Assembly (NCBI GenBank): GCA_041687675.1
Contig: JAWLBM010000050.1
Coordinates: 1-33,441, forward strand
Reading direction: 5' to 3'
Source: JAWLBM01 sp041687675
GTDB taxonomy: Bacteria > Pseudomonadota > Alphaproteobacteria > Rhizobiales > Pleomorphomonadaceae
DNA: 33,441 nucleotides
The translations under genes and the position numbers were made by a program. The notes below the pieces were generated by a model, which saw only the letters and a list, made by a program, of their open reading frames with translations, did not search any database and had not been told where the DNA came from. Below are positions 1 through 8,203 of the stretch, piece after piece. Each line of letters begins with the position of its first letter. Position 1 is the stretch's first letter.

Positions 1-74
1 TTGCGGGGGGTGGGGTTGGGGGGGGTGTGCGCGCCCCGGCCGGAGGGGCGCCCCCCTCATCCGCCCTTCGGGCA

Positions 75-98
75 CCTTCTCCCCCAAGGGGGAGAAGG
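75..98. repeat. Palindromic intergenic element (copy 1)
   Basis: A perfect 11-bp inverted repeat (CCTTCTCCCCC / GGGGGAGAAGG) with a 2-nt loop, preceded by CATCCGCCCTTCGGGCA. This combination resembles dispersed palindromic elements of rhizobial intergenic regions. A second, slightly different copy follows 46 bp downstream, each copy next to a CGGCCGGAGGG motif. Confidence 0.65.
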
Positions 99-144
99 AT
101 AGAGAGTGCCCGGCCGGAGGGTTCTCGGCGTGTGCCGCAGAAAC

Positions 145-168
145 CCTTCTCCCCCGACGGGGAGAAGG
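145..168 (-). terminator. Palindromic element copy 2, possible terminator of the molybdenum-enzyme gene
   Basis: A 10-bp stem (CCTTCTCCCC / GGGGAGAAGG) with a 4-nt loop, about 48 bp past the stop codon of the minus-strand gene ending at 216. On the minus strand it is followed by GTTTCTG, so the T tract is weak. It could work as a terminator or simply be a second copy of the dispersed palindrome at 75-98. Confidence 0.4.
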
Positions 169-215
169 AAAGTGGCGGCGGGTGGTCCCCTCTCCGAACC
201 CCTCACGCCCCCCGC

Positions 216-2516
216 TCAGGCGGCGTGGATCGCTGCCCAGAGGCGCGCCGGCGTCGCGGGCATGTCGATGTGGCGGATGCCCCTGGCGCGGTCCAGCGCG
301 TCGACCACCGCGTTCATCACCGCCGGGGTGGCGCCGACGGTGCCCGCCTCGCCGGCGCCCTTGATGCCGAGGAGGTTGGTGGTCGACGGCACGTTGTGCG
401 TCTCGAAGTGGAAGTTGGGCAGGTCGTCCGCCCGCGGCATGGTGTAGTCGAGGAAGGTGGCGGTCAGCAACTGCCCGCTCTCGTCGTAGACGGTGTGCTC
501 GAGCAGCGCCTGGCCGATCGACTGCACCACGCCGCCGTGGATCTGGCCGGCGAGCAGCATCGGGTTCACCGTCACCCCGAAGTCGTCCACCACCGTGTAG
601 CGCTTGATCTCGGTGACCCCGGTGTCGGGGTCGATCTCGAGCTCGCAGACATGTGTGCCGTTCGGGTAGGTGCACTCGTCCTGCTGGAAGTTGCCGTAGG
701 CCTTCAGCATCTCCGCCGGCGCCGCCGCCGCAAGGTCGGCGAGCGGCAGCGCCTTGTCGGTGCCGACCACGCGGGCCGCCCCGCCTTCCAGCTCGATGTC
801 CTGCGCCGCCGCCTCCAGCCGGTCGGCGGCGAGCTCCTTCAGTTGCTTGACCAGCAGCTTGGAGGCGATGTCCACCGAGGCGAGGCCGAGCGGGATCGAG
901 CGGGAGCCGCCGGTGCCGTCGCCCTTCGCCACCCGGTCGGTGTCGCCCTGCACGGTTTCCACCTTGTCGAGGTCGAGGCCGAGATAGCCGGCGATCACCT
1001 GGCCGTAGGCGGTGGCGTGGCCCTGGCCGTTGGTCTGCGTGCCGATGAAGAGGGTGGCGGTGCCGTCGCGGTTCAGCACCACGTTGGCCTCCTCCGAGCC
1101 GGGGAAGGCGCAGGCCTCCACGTAGGAGGCGATGCCGAGGCCGCGCCACTTGCCGGCGGCGCGGCTCTCCTCGAGGCGGGCCGGGAAGCCGGCCACGTCA
1201 GCCACCCCGGCGGCGCGGGCAAGGTGCCCGGCGAAGTCGCCGGTGTCGTAGAGCCGCTTGGTCGGCGTGCGGTAGGGAAGCTGCTCCGGCTTGATGAAGT
1301 TCCGGACGCGGAGCTCGATCGGGTCGCTGCCGGTCTCGCGGGCGGCGAGGTCGACCAGCCGCTCGATCACGAAGGCGGCCTCCGGCCGGCCGGCACCCCG
1401 GTAGGCGTCGACCGGGACGGTGTTGGTGAAGACCCCGCGCACCCGCACCGACAGCGCGGGAATATCGTAGAGGCCCGTCGACATCGACACGCCGCCGCGC
1501 GGGATGTCCGGTCCGAACTGGTGGAGGTAGGCGCCCATCGCGGCCGTCAGGTCGATGTCGAGGCCGATGAAGCGGTTGTCGGCGTCGAGCGCGAGGCGGG
1601 CGCGGGTGACGTTGTCGCGGCCGTGGCTGTCGATCTGGAAGTGCTCGGAGCGCTCCTGCACCCATTTCACCGGCCGGCCGAGCGCCTCCGCGGCCTTCAG
1701 CAGCAGCGGGTACTCGCCATAGACGAAGGACTTGGTGCCGAAGCCGCCGCCGACGTCCGGGGTGACGACGCGCAGCTGCGCTGGGTCGATCTTCAGGAGG
1801 TCCCTGGCGATGATGTCGCGCACCGCGTGGCCGCCCTGGGTGCCGGCGGTGAGCGTGTAGCGCCCGCTCGCCGCGTCGTACTCGCCGATCGCCGCGCGGG
1901 TCTCCATGTAGTTGGCGACCAGGCGGTTGTTGACGAGGGTGAGCTCCACCACCCTGGCCGCGCGGGCGAAGGCGGCGTCGGCGGCGGCCTTGTCGCCGGT
2001 GAGGTACTCGAAGGCGACGTTGGTGCCGCGCTCCGGCCAGACCAGCGGCGCGCCCGGCTCGGCGGCGGCGAGCGTATCGACGGCGGCGTCGAGCGTGTCG
2101 TAGTCGACCATCAGCATCTCGGCCGCGTCCTTCGCCTCGAGGACCGTATCGGCCACCACGAAGGCGATCGGCTCGCCGACGAAGCGGACGGTGCCGCGGG
2201 CGAGGATCGGATGCTCCACCGACTGGATGCGGCTGCCGTCGGCGAGGCGGAACAGCGTCTTGCACTGGATGTCGCCGAGGTCGGCGATGTCCTCCGCGGT
2301 CCAGACGAGATGCACCCCCGGCGCCGCCCGGGCCTCCTCGAGCCCGCCGATGGTGAAGCGCCCATGCGCGGCCTGCGAGCGGACGACGACCGCGTGCAGC
2401 GTGCCCTCGGGCGTGATGTCGCCGGTGTAGCGGCCCCGGCCCGTGATCAGGGCGGGATCCTCGCGACGCCGGATCGGCGCACCGATCCCGTACTTCGGGG
2501 TGGTGATCTCGTTCAT
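216..2516 (-). CDS. Xanthine dehydrogenase/CoxL-family molybdopterin-binding large subunit
   Basis: Large molybdenum-cofactor subunit of the xanthine dehydrogenase/CO dehydrogenase family (hydroxylases acting with water as oxygen donor), 766 aa. The N-terminus has the family pattern IGAPIRRREDPALITGRG. A GGGFG cofactor loop lies near residue 255, AYRGAGRPE near 370, TNGQGH near 490, and GIKGAGEAGTVG near 720, whose Glu is the conserved catalytic base. AYRGAGR is the loop of 'form II' CoxL-like proteins, not the AYRCSFR loop of true CO dehydrogenase, so the substrate is not predicted. I chose the ATG at 2516 because AGGA sits 6 nt upstream; an in-frame ATG at 2522 and TTG at 2531 are badly placed relative to it. 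The iron-sulfur and FAD subunits that normally accompany it are not adjacent. Confidence 0.88.
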   Translation of the reverse strand: MNEITTPKYGIGAPIRRREDPALITGRGRYTGDITPEGTLHAVVVRSQAAHGRFTIGGLEEARAAPGVHLVWTAEDIADLGDIQCKTLFRLADGSRIQSVEHPILARGTVRFVGEPIAFVVADTVLEAKDAAEMLMVDYDTLDAAVDTLAAAEPGAPLVWPERGTNVAFEYLTGDKAAADAAFARAARVVELTLVNNRLVANYMETRAAIGEYDAASGRYTLTAGTQGGHAVRDIIARDLLKIDPAQLRVVTPDVGGGFGTKSFVYGEYPLLLKAAEALGRPVKWVQERSEHFQIDSHGRDNVTRARLALDADNRFIGLDIDLTAAMGAYLHQFGPDIPRGGVSMSTGLYDIPALSVRVRGVFTNTVPVDAYRGAGRPEAAFVIERLVDLAARETGSDPIELRVRNFIKPEQLPYRTPTKRLYDTGDFAGHLARAAGVADVAGFPARLEESRAAGKWRGLGIASYVEACAFPGSEEANVVLNRDGTATLFIGTQTNGQGHATAYGQVIAGYLGLDLDKVETVQGDTDRVAKGDGTGGSRSIPLGLASVDIASKLLVKQLKELAADRLEAAAQDIELEGGAARVVGTDKALPLADLAAAAPAEMLKAYGNFQQDECTYPNGTHVCELEIDPDTGVTEIKRYTVVDDFGVTVNPMLLAGQIHGGVVQSIGQALLEHTVYDESGQLLTATFLDYTMPRADDLPNFHFETHNVPSTTNLLGIKGAGEAGTVGATPAVMNAVVDALDRARGIRHIDMPATPARLWAAIHAA

Positions 2517-2650
2517 GGGCATTCCTGGCAATCTATGCGTGAGGTGCGCCGGTCGGCGGCCAGCGAGAAACTAAGGCGTCCGGCGCGAGATGGCCAGAGG
2601 GGAGGGATGCCTACGCCGTCGTCCCGGCGCGCCCGGTACCTGGCCAACAC

Positions 2651-2739
2651 CGTCATCCCGGCGGAAGCCGGGATCCAGTGCGGCGTCAACGTACTGACTC
2701 GGCAAGGTTTTCTGGATCCCGGCTTTCGCCGGGATGACG
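2651..2739. repeat. 89-bp REP-like inverted element, copy 1
   Basis: Two 28-bp arms, beginning CGTCATCCCGGCG and ending CCGGGATGACG, face each other across a 33-nt core (2679-2711). The left arm is 2651-2678 and the right arm 2712-2739. The same 89-bp architecture recurs at 11195-11283 and 11365-11453. The core of this copy matches the others only when reverse-complemented, so it is inserted in the opposite orientation. It occupies the 253-bp spacer between edd and the molybdenum-enzyme gene, in which I see nothing else. Confidence 0.85.
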
Positions 2740-2769
2740 AATTGCGGGAGACCGATCCACCCACACCCC

Positions 2770-4587
2770 TCAGAACAGCACGCTCGCCCCGTCCTCCGCG
2801 CGGCCGACGACGCGGCGGAAGTTGGTGAAGAGGTCGCGGCCGATGCCCCATTCGTTGCCGGAGAGGTCGGCGGTCGCGGGCGTGCGGGCGTCCCACTCGG
2901 CGGCGTCGACCAGCACCTGCAGCGAGCCGGTCACCGCGTCCACGCGGACCATGTCGCCGTCGCGCACCCTGGCGATCGGGCCGCCGTCGGCGGCTTCCGG
3001 AGTGACGTGGATGGCCGCCGGGACCTTGCCGGAGGCGCCGGAGAGGCGGCCGTCGGTGACGAGGGCGACCCGGTGGCCGCGGTCCTGCAGCACGCCGAGC
3101 GGCGGCATCAGCTTGTGAAGCTCGGGCATGCCGTTGGCCTTCGGGCCCTGGAAGCGGACCACGGCGACCACGTCGCGGGCGAGCGCGCCGGCGCGGAAGG
3201 CGTCCTGCAGCTGCTGCTGGCTGTCGAACACCATGGCCGGCGCCTCGATCACGTGGCGCTTCGGTTTCACCGCAGAGGTCTTGATCACCGCCCGGCCGAG
3301 CTTGCCGGAGAGCAGGCGGAGCCCGCCGGTGGGCTGGAACGGGGCCGAGGCGGGGCGGAGCACCTTGTCGTCGCCGGACAGCGTCGGCGCCGGGCGGCGG
3401 GTGACCGCCCCGTCCTCCCCGAGCACCGCCTCGACGCGGTAGCCGTCGAGGCCCGTGCCCCAGACGGTGCGCACGTCCCCGTGCAGCAGCCCCTCGTCGA
3501 GCAGCGTCGAGATCAGGTAGCCCATGCCGCCGGCGGCGTGGAAATGGTTCACGTCGGCGAGGCCGTTCGGGTAGATCCGCGCCACCAGCGGCGTCACCTC
3601 CGAGAGGTCGGAGAAGTCGTCCCAGGTGAGCAGGATGCCGGCGGCGCGGGCCATGGCCACCAGGTGCAGGGTGTGGTTGGTCGACCCGCCGGTGGCGTTG
3701 AGGCCGACGACGCCGTTCACCACCGCCCGCTCGTCGATCACATGGCCGATCGGCGTGTACTCGTTGCCGGTTGCGGCGATCGCCAGCGCCCGCTTCGCCG
3801 CTTCCCGCGTCAGCGCCTCGCGCAGCGGCGTGTTGGGGTTGACGAAGGAGGCGCCCGGCAGGTGCAGGCCCATGATCTCCATCAGCATCTGGTTGGAGTT
3901 GGCGGTGCCGTAGAAGGTGCAGGTGCCCGGCCCGTGGTAGGAGGCGCTCTCGGAGGCGAGGAGCTCCGCCCGGCCCACCTTCCCCTCGGCATAGAGCTGG
4001 CGGATCCTCGACTTCTCGTCGTTGGCAAGGCCCGAGGTCATCGGCCCGGCCGGCACGAAGACGGCCGGCAGGTGGCCGAAGGCGAGCGCGCCGATGAGCA
4101 GGCCCGGCACGATCTTGTCGCAGACGCCGAGGTAGACCGCCGCGTCGAACATGTCGTGGCTGAGCGCGACGGCGGTCGACTGGGCGATCACGTCGCGGGA
4201 GAACAGCGACAGCTCCATCCCGGTGAAGCCCTGGGTGACGCCGTCGCACATGGCCGGAACGCCGCCCGCCACCTGCGCCACCGCGCCCACCTCGCGGGCC
4301 GCCCGGCGGATCACGTCCGGGAAGCCCTCGAAGGGCTGGTGGGCGGAGAGCATGTCGTTGTAGGCGGTGACGATGCCGAGGTTCGCCACCTCGTCGCCGG
4401 CGAGCGCCGCCTTGTCGGAGGGGCCGCAGGCGGCGAAGCCGTGGGCGAGGTTGGCGCAGCCGAGCTTGGAGCGCCGCGGCCCCGCCTCGGCCTGCCGGGC
4501 GAGGCGGTCGAGGTAGCGGGCGCGGCTGTCGCGCGAGCGGCGGACGATGCGCTCGGTCACTTCGCCGACACGGGCATGCACGGTCAT
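2770..4587 (-). CDS. edd: Phosphogluconate dehydratase (Entner-Doudoroff)
   Basis: Converts 6-phosphogluconate to 2-keto-3-deoxy-6-phosphogluconate in the cytoplasm, the first committed Entner-Doudoroff step. At 605 aa it is close to E. coli Edd (603). Both IlvD/Edd signatures are present: CDKIVPGLLIGA at 156-167 and ALVTDGRLSGAS near 510. C156 and C223 correspond to the [4Fe-4S] ligands of the family. GGAG lies 7 nt before the ATG. It is downstream of zwf on the same strand with a gap of about 100 bp, so it is probably co-transcribed with pgi and zwf. The KDPG aldolase gene eda is not in the window. Confidence 0.96.
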   Translation of the reverse strand: MTVHARVGEVTERIVRRSRDSRARYLDRLARQAEAGPRRSKLGCANLAHGFAACGPSDKAALAGDEVANLGIVTAYNDMLSAHQPFEGFPDVIRRAAREVGAVAQVAGGVPAMCDGVTQGFTGMELSLFSRDVIAQSTAVALSHDMFDAAVYLGVCDKIVPGLLIGALAFGHLPAVFVPAGPMTSGLANDEKSRIRQLYAEGKVGRAELLASESASYHGPGTCTFYGTANSNQMLMEIMGLHLPGASFVNPNTPLREALTREAAKRALAIAATGNEYTPIGHVIDERAVVNGVVGLNATGGSTNHTLHLVAMARAAGILLTWDDFSDLSEVTPLVARIYPNGLADVNHFHAAGGMGYLISTLLDEGLLHGDVRTVWGTGLDGYRVEAVLGEDGAVTRRPAPTLSGDDKVLRPASAPFQPTGGLRLLSGKLGRAVIKTSAVKPKRHVIEAPAMVFDSQQQLQDAFRAGALARDVVAVVRFQGPKANGMPELHKLMPPLGVLQDRGHRVALVTDGRLSGASGKVPAAIHVTPEAADGGPIARVRDGDMVRVDAVTGSLQVLVDAAEWDARTPATADLSGNEWGIGRDLFTNFRRVVGRAEDGASVLF

Positions 4588-4687
4588 GTCTTCACTCCCG
4601 GGCTGCGGCGCGGGCCGCGGTGTCTACCTTCCGGCGACAGGGTGCCGCCGGTGCGGGCGTTCGGGAAGGCGCGAGGCGCGCGGCTGA

Positions 4688-6169
4688 TCAGACGTCGTCC
4701 TCGTGCCACGTGCGGCCGTCCCGCTCGATGAGGGCGATCGCCGCCGTGGGACCCCAGGTCCCGGCGGTGTATCCCTTCGGCTCGTCGCGGTCCTCGTCCC
4801 AGATCTGGCGGATCGGGTCGATCCACTTCCACGCCGCCTCGACCTCGTCGCGGCGCATGAACAGGGTGGCGTTGCCGCGCACCACGTCCAGCAGCAACCG
4901 CTCGTAGGCGTCGGGGTTGCGGGCCTTGAAGGTGCTGGCGAAGCTCATGTCGAGCGGCACCCGCGACAGGCGCATGCCGCCGGGGCCGGGATCCTTGATC
5001 ATCAGCTGCAGCTTGACGCCCTCGTCGGGCTGCAGCCTGAGGACGAGCTCGTTGGCGGTGAGCGGCCCGGTCGCCGCGCTGTCGAAGATCGAATGCGGCA
5101 CCGGCTTGAAGCGGACCACGATCTCCGACACCCGGCGCGACAGCCGCTTGCCGGTGCGCAGGTAGAAGGGCACCCCGGCCCAGCGCCAGTTCTCCACGCT
5201 CGCCTTGATGGCCACGAAGGTCTCGTTGCGGCTCGCCTTGTCGCTGACCTCGTCCAGGTAGCCCGGCACGGCCCCGGTGGGCGCCGCGCCGGCGCGGTAC
5301 TGGCCGCGGACGGTGGACGAGCCGGCGTCGGCGGCGGTGACCGGCTTCAGCGACTTCAGCACCTTCAGCTTCTCGTCGCGCACGGCGTCCGCGTCCATGG
5401 AGGAGGGGGGCTCCATGGCGACGAGGCAGAGCAGCTGCAGCAGGTGGTTCTGCACCATGTCGCGCAGGGCGCCGGAGGTGTCGTAGTAGTCGCCGCGGCC
5501 CTCGACGCCCACCGTCTCGGCCACGGTGATCTGCACGTGGTCGATGTGGGCGGAGTTCCAGAGCGGCTCGAACAGGGCGTTGGCGAAGCGCAGGGCCATC
5601 AGGTTCTGCACCGTCTCCTTCCCGAGGTAGTGGTCGATGCGGTAGATCTGCTCCTCGCGGAACACGCGGCCGACGGCGTCGTTGGTGGCGCGGGCGGAGG
5701 CGAGATTCTTTCCGAGCGGCTTCTCCACGACGACGCGGGTGGTCCCGGTGACGAGGCCGTGGCGGCCGATGTTCTCGCAGATCGGCCCGAACAGGTCCGG
5801 CCCGGTGGCGAGGTAGAAGCAGCGGACCCGGTCCGGCCCCTCGGCCAGCATCCCGGCGAGCTCGTCCCAGCCGTCCGCGGTAGTGGCGTCGGCGGGCACG
5901 AAATGGAGGCGGGCGAGGAAGGTCTCGAGCGCCGCTTCGGTCATGTCCTCGGGGTGGACGTACTTGCGCAGGGACTCGGCGATCTCGGCGCGGTAGCTCT
6001 CCGTGGTCCGCCCGCGGCGGGAGACGCCGATGATGCGGCCGATCGCCGGCAGCTGGCCGTCGATGTCGCGGTGATAGAGGGCGGGCAGGAGCTTGCGGCG
6101 GGCGAGGTCGCCCGTGCCGCCGAAGACGACGTAGTCGAACGGGTCCACCGGGATGATGCGGCTGGTCAT
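4688..6169 (-). CDS. zwf: Glucose-6-phosphate 1-dehydrogenase
   Basis: Oxidises glucose 6-phosphate to 6-phosphogluconolactone with NAD(P)+, feeding the Entner-Doudoroff route. GGTGDL (residues 17-22) is the nucleotide-binding turn. RIDHYLGKE (177-185) is the active-site signature, and H242 in the MVQNHLLQ stretch is the expected catalytic His. The ATG at 6169 gives 493 aa, against 491 in E. coli, and begins MTSRIIPVDPFDYVVF like rhizobial homologues. An upstream in-frame ATG at 6247 would add 26 unconserved residues and lies at an AT-rich stretch that looks more like promoter DNA. Neither start has a strong ribosome-binding site. Confidence 0.95.
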   Translation of the reverse strand: MTSRIIPVDPFDYVVFGGTGDLARRKLLPALYHRDIDGQLPAIGRIIGVSRRGRTTESYRAEIAESLRKYVHPEDMTEAALETFLARLHFVPADATTADGWDELAGMLAEGPDRVRCFYLATGPDLFGPICENIGRHGLVTGTTRVVVEKPLGKNLASARATNDAVGRVFREEQIYRIDHYLGKETVQNLMALRFANALFEPLWNSAHIDHVQITVAETVGVEGRGDYYDTSGALRDMVQNHLLQLLCLVAMEPPSSMDADAVRDEKLKVLKSLKPVTAADAGSSTVRGQYRAGAAPTGAVPGYLDEVSDKASRNETFVAIKASVENWRWAGVPFYLRTGKRLSRRVSEIVVRFKPVPHSIFDSAATGPLTANELVLRLQPDEGVKLQLMIKDPGPGGMRLSRVPLDMSFASTFKARNPDAYERLLLDVVRGNATLFMRRDEVEAAWKWIDPIRQIWDEDRDEPKGYTAGTWGPTAAIALIERDGRTWHEDDV

Positions 6170-6247
6170 GCGGATCTTGTCGCTCCAGAGATGCGGGCCG
6201 CCGTGGATCCGGACGGCAGGCGGCCGGACCGTTCGCACGGACTTCAT

Positions 6248-6290
6248 ACACTATTTATTTCGGAGACCGAAGCAATTTCTCCGGCCTCGG
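6248..6290 (-). promoter_or_regulatory. AT-rich spacer with inverted repeat upstream of zwf
   Basis: Between pgi and zwf lies CGGAGA (6261-6266), 11 nt, then TCTCCG (6278-6283). Next to it is an AT-rich run (TATTTATTT on the plus strand), rare in this GC-rich window. It could be a secondary promoter or operator for zwf-edd. On the minus strand TTGCTT, 16 nt, TAGTGT is only a weak -35/-10 match. This is inference from base composition and symmetry. Confidence 0.25.
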
Positions 6291-6306
6291 CGGCAGGGCG
6301 GCCGGC

Positions 6307-7947
6307 TCAGCCCGCCAGCGCCCGGAATGCCGCCACGAGTCCCCTGGTCGAGGCGTCCTGGCTCTCGGCCGGCTCGGCCTCGCCCTTGATGACCGGAACC
6401 AGCCGGGTCGCGAGCTGCTTGCCGAGTTCGACGCCCCACTGGTCGAACGAGTTGATCCCCCAGATGGTGCCCTGGACGAACACCTTGTGCTCGTAGAGGG
6501 CGATCAGCCGGCCGAGAGTCCGCGGGTCGAGGCTGCGGTAGAGGAGGGTGTTGGTGGGCCGGCTGCCGGGGAAGGCCTTGTGGGCGGCCAGCCGGTCGGC
6601 CTCCGGCTCCGGATGGCCGGCGGCGAGCAGTTCGGCCTTCGCTTGCCCCATGGTCTTGCCGTGCATCAGCGCCTCGGTCTGGGCGAAGCAGTTGGCGACG
6701 AGCTTGGCGTGATGGTCCGACAGGCGCTCGTGCGGCACGGCGGCGACCAGGAAGTCGGCCGGGATCACGTCGGTGCCCTGGTGGATCAGCTGGAAGAAGG
6801 CGTGCTGGCCGTTGGTGCCGGGCTCGCCCCAGACAACCGGCCCGGTCGAGCGGAACACCGGGTGACCGTCGAGTGTCACGCCCTTGCCGTTCGACTCCAT
6901 GTCGAGTTGCTGGAGATACGCCGGGAAGCGGGCGAGCCGCTGGTCGTAGGGCAGCACCGCATGGGTCGGGAAGCCCCAGACGTTGCGGTACCAGATGCCG
7001 AGGAGCGCCATCACCACCGGCATGTTCTCGCCGAGCGGAGCGTCGACGAAATGGCGGTCCATCTCGTGCGCGCCGTCGAGGAAGGCGAGGAAGTTGTCGC
7101 GGCCGATGGCGATCGCCACCGGCAGGCCGATCGCGGACCAGACCGAGTAGCGCCCGCCGACCCAGTCCCAGAAGCCGAAGGCGCGGGAGAGATCGATGCC
7201 GAAGGCGGCCACCTTGTCGAGCGCCGTCGACACCGCGGCGAAGTGCGGGCCGATCGCCGCCTCGCCGAGCCGCCCGGCGACGAAGGCGCGGGCGGTCGCC
7301 GCGTTGGTCATGGTCTCGGAGGTGGTGAAGGTCTTCGAGGCGACGATGAAGAGGGTGGTCGCCGGGTCGAGCCCGGCGAGGGTGTCGTGGATGTGCGCGC
7401 CGTCGACGTTGGAGACATAGTGGACGCGCGGGCCTTCGCCGCCGAACGGCGAGAGCGCCAGCGTCGCCATCGCCGGGCCGAGGTCCGAGCCGCCGATGCC
7501 GATGTTGACCACGTCGGTGAAACGCGCGCCGGTCGAGGAGACGACGCGGCCCTGCCGCACGCCCTCGGCGAAGTCCAGCACCTGGCCGAGCACCTCCTCC
7601 ACGTCGCCGGTGACGTCCCGGCCGTCCACCATGATGGGCCGGCGCGAGCGGTTGCGCAGCGCCACGTGCAGCACCGAGCGGTGCTCGGTGGTGTTGATCG
7701 GCGCGCCCTCGAACATCGCGTCGCGCCGCTCCGCCACCCCGGCGGCCTCGGCGAGCGCGACGAGGAGGTCCATGGTCTCGGGGACGATCCGGTTCTTCGA
7801 GTAGTCGAGGAGGAGGTCGCCGAGCCGGACCTGGAAGCGGTCGAAGCGGCCGGGATCCGCGGCGAACATCTGCCGCATCGACAGCCCCTCCAGCGTGGCG
7901 CGATGCGCCTCGAGCCTTGCGAACGGCTCAGCGACCCGAGTGGACAT
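6307..7947 (-). CDS. pgi: Glucose-6-phosphate isomerase
   Basis: Interconverts glucose 6-phosphate and fructose 6-phosphate, which lets fructose phosphates enter the Entner-Doudoroff pathway encoded next to it. Both PGI signatures are visible: WVGGRYSVWSAIG and GTIWGINSFDQWGVELGK, along with the NIGIGGSDLGP sugar-phosphate loop. The ATG at 7947 has AGGAGGAGG 6 nt upstream and gives 546 aa (E. coli 549). A 12-residue longer reading is possible but lacks a site. It is the first gene of a probable pgi-zwf-edd transcription unit. Confidence 0.96.
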   Translation of the reverse strand: MSTRVAEPFARLEAHRATLEGLSMRQMFAADPGRFDRFQVRLGDLLLDYSKNRIVPETMDLLVALAEAAGVAERRDAMFEGAPINTTEHRSVLHVALRNRSRRPIMVDGRDVTGDVEEVLGQVLDFAEGVRQGRVVSSTGARFTDVVNIGIGGSDLGPAMATLALSPFGGEGPRVHYVSNVDGAHIHDTLAGLDPATTLFIVASKTFTTSETMTNAATARAFVAGRLGEAAIGPHFAAVSTALDKVAAFGIDLSRAFGFWDWVGGRYSVWSAIGLPVAIAIGRDNFLAFLDGAHEMDRHFVDAPLGENMPVVMALLGIWYRNVWGFPTHAVLPYDQRLARFPAYLQQLDMESNGKGVTLDGHPVFRSTGPVVWGEPGTNGQHAFFQLIHQGTDVIPADFLVAAVPHERLSDHHAKLVANCFAQTEALMHGKTMGQAKAELLAAGHPEPEADRLAAHKAFPGSRPTNTLLYRSLDPRTLGRLIALYEHKVFVQGTIWGINSFDQWGVELGKQLATRLVPVIKGEAEPAESQDASTRGLVAAFRALAG

Positions 7948-8115
7948 GCCGCACCTCCTCCTGGTGATCTGGCCGCGGATCATAGGGACCGTGGGCGGCG
8001 GTGGCTAGCCCCGCACGGCGCTAGCCATGCGCCTAGCGTTGTTCATGCCGCCTGAGCTATTCGCCGGAAACCATGCCCGGAGGTTCCGTGTTTCGCGGCG
8101 GGCAGAGGTTACCGG

Positions 8116-8149
8116 GCGTCATAAATCTGTGCCGGGAATCAAGTCTAAA
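8116..8149 (+). promoter_or_regulatory. Pho box and -10 hexamer of plcP-agt
   Basis: GCGTCATAAATCTGTGCC at 8116-8133 matches the 18-bp Pho box CTGTCATAAATCTGTCAC at 14 of 18 positions, including the whole central GTCATAAATCTGT. A -10-like TCTAAA (8144-8149) starts exactly 10 bp after the box, the same spacing as in the E. coli phoA promoter. The box lies 70 bp before the chosen plcP ATG. In the family PhoB activates plcP and agt under phosphate limitation; binding here is inferred. Confidence 0.72.
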
Positions 8150-8203
8150 CCGGCGGAACAGTCGGCTTCTTGCGGGGGAGCCGCGGTCACCGGGAAGACG
8201 TCG

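Noticed and set aside
27..2828. Long plus-strand open frame of 933 codons
   Set aside because: It is antisense to the molybdenum-enzyme gene, has no domain or ribosome-binding site, and is rich in Arg/Gly/Val/His as expected for GC-rich shadow frames.
6170..6247. N-terminal extension of zwf from the ATG at 6247
   Set aside because: It would make the protein 26 residues longer than family members and begins in AT-rich promoter-like DNA.
8027..8203. N-terminal extension of plcP from the ATG at 8027
   Set aside because: It would place the Pho box and -10 inside the coding region, adds 59 unconserved residues, and lacks a Shine-Dalgarno.
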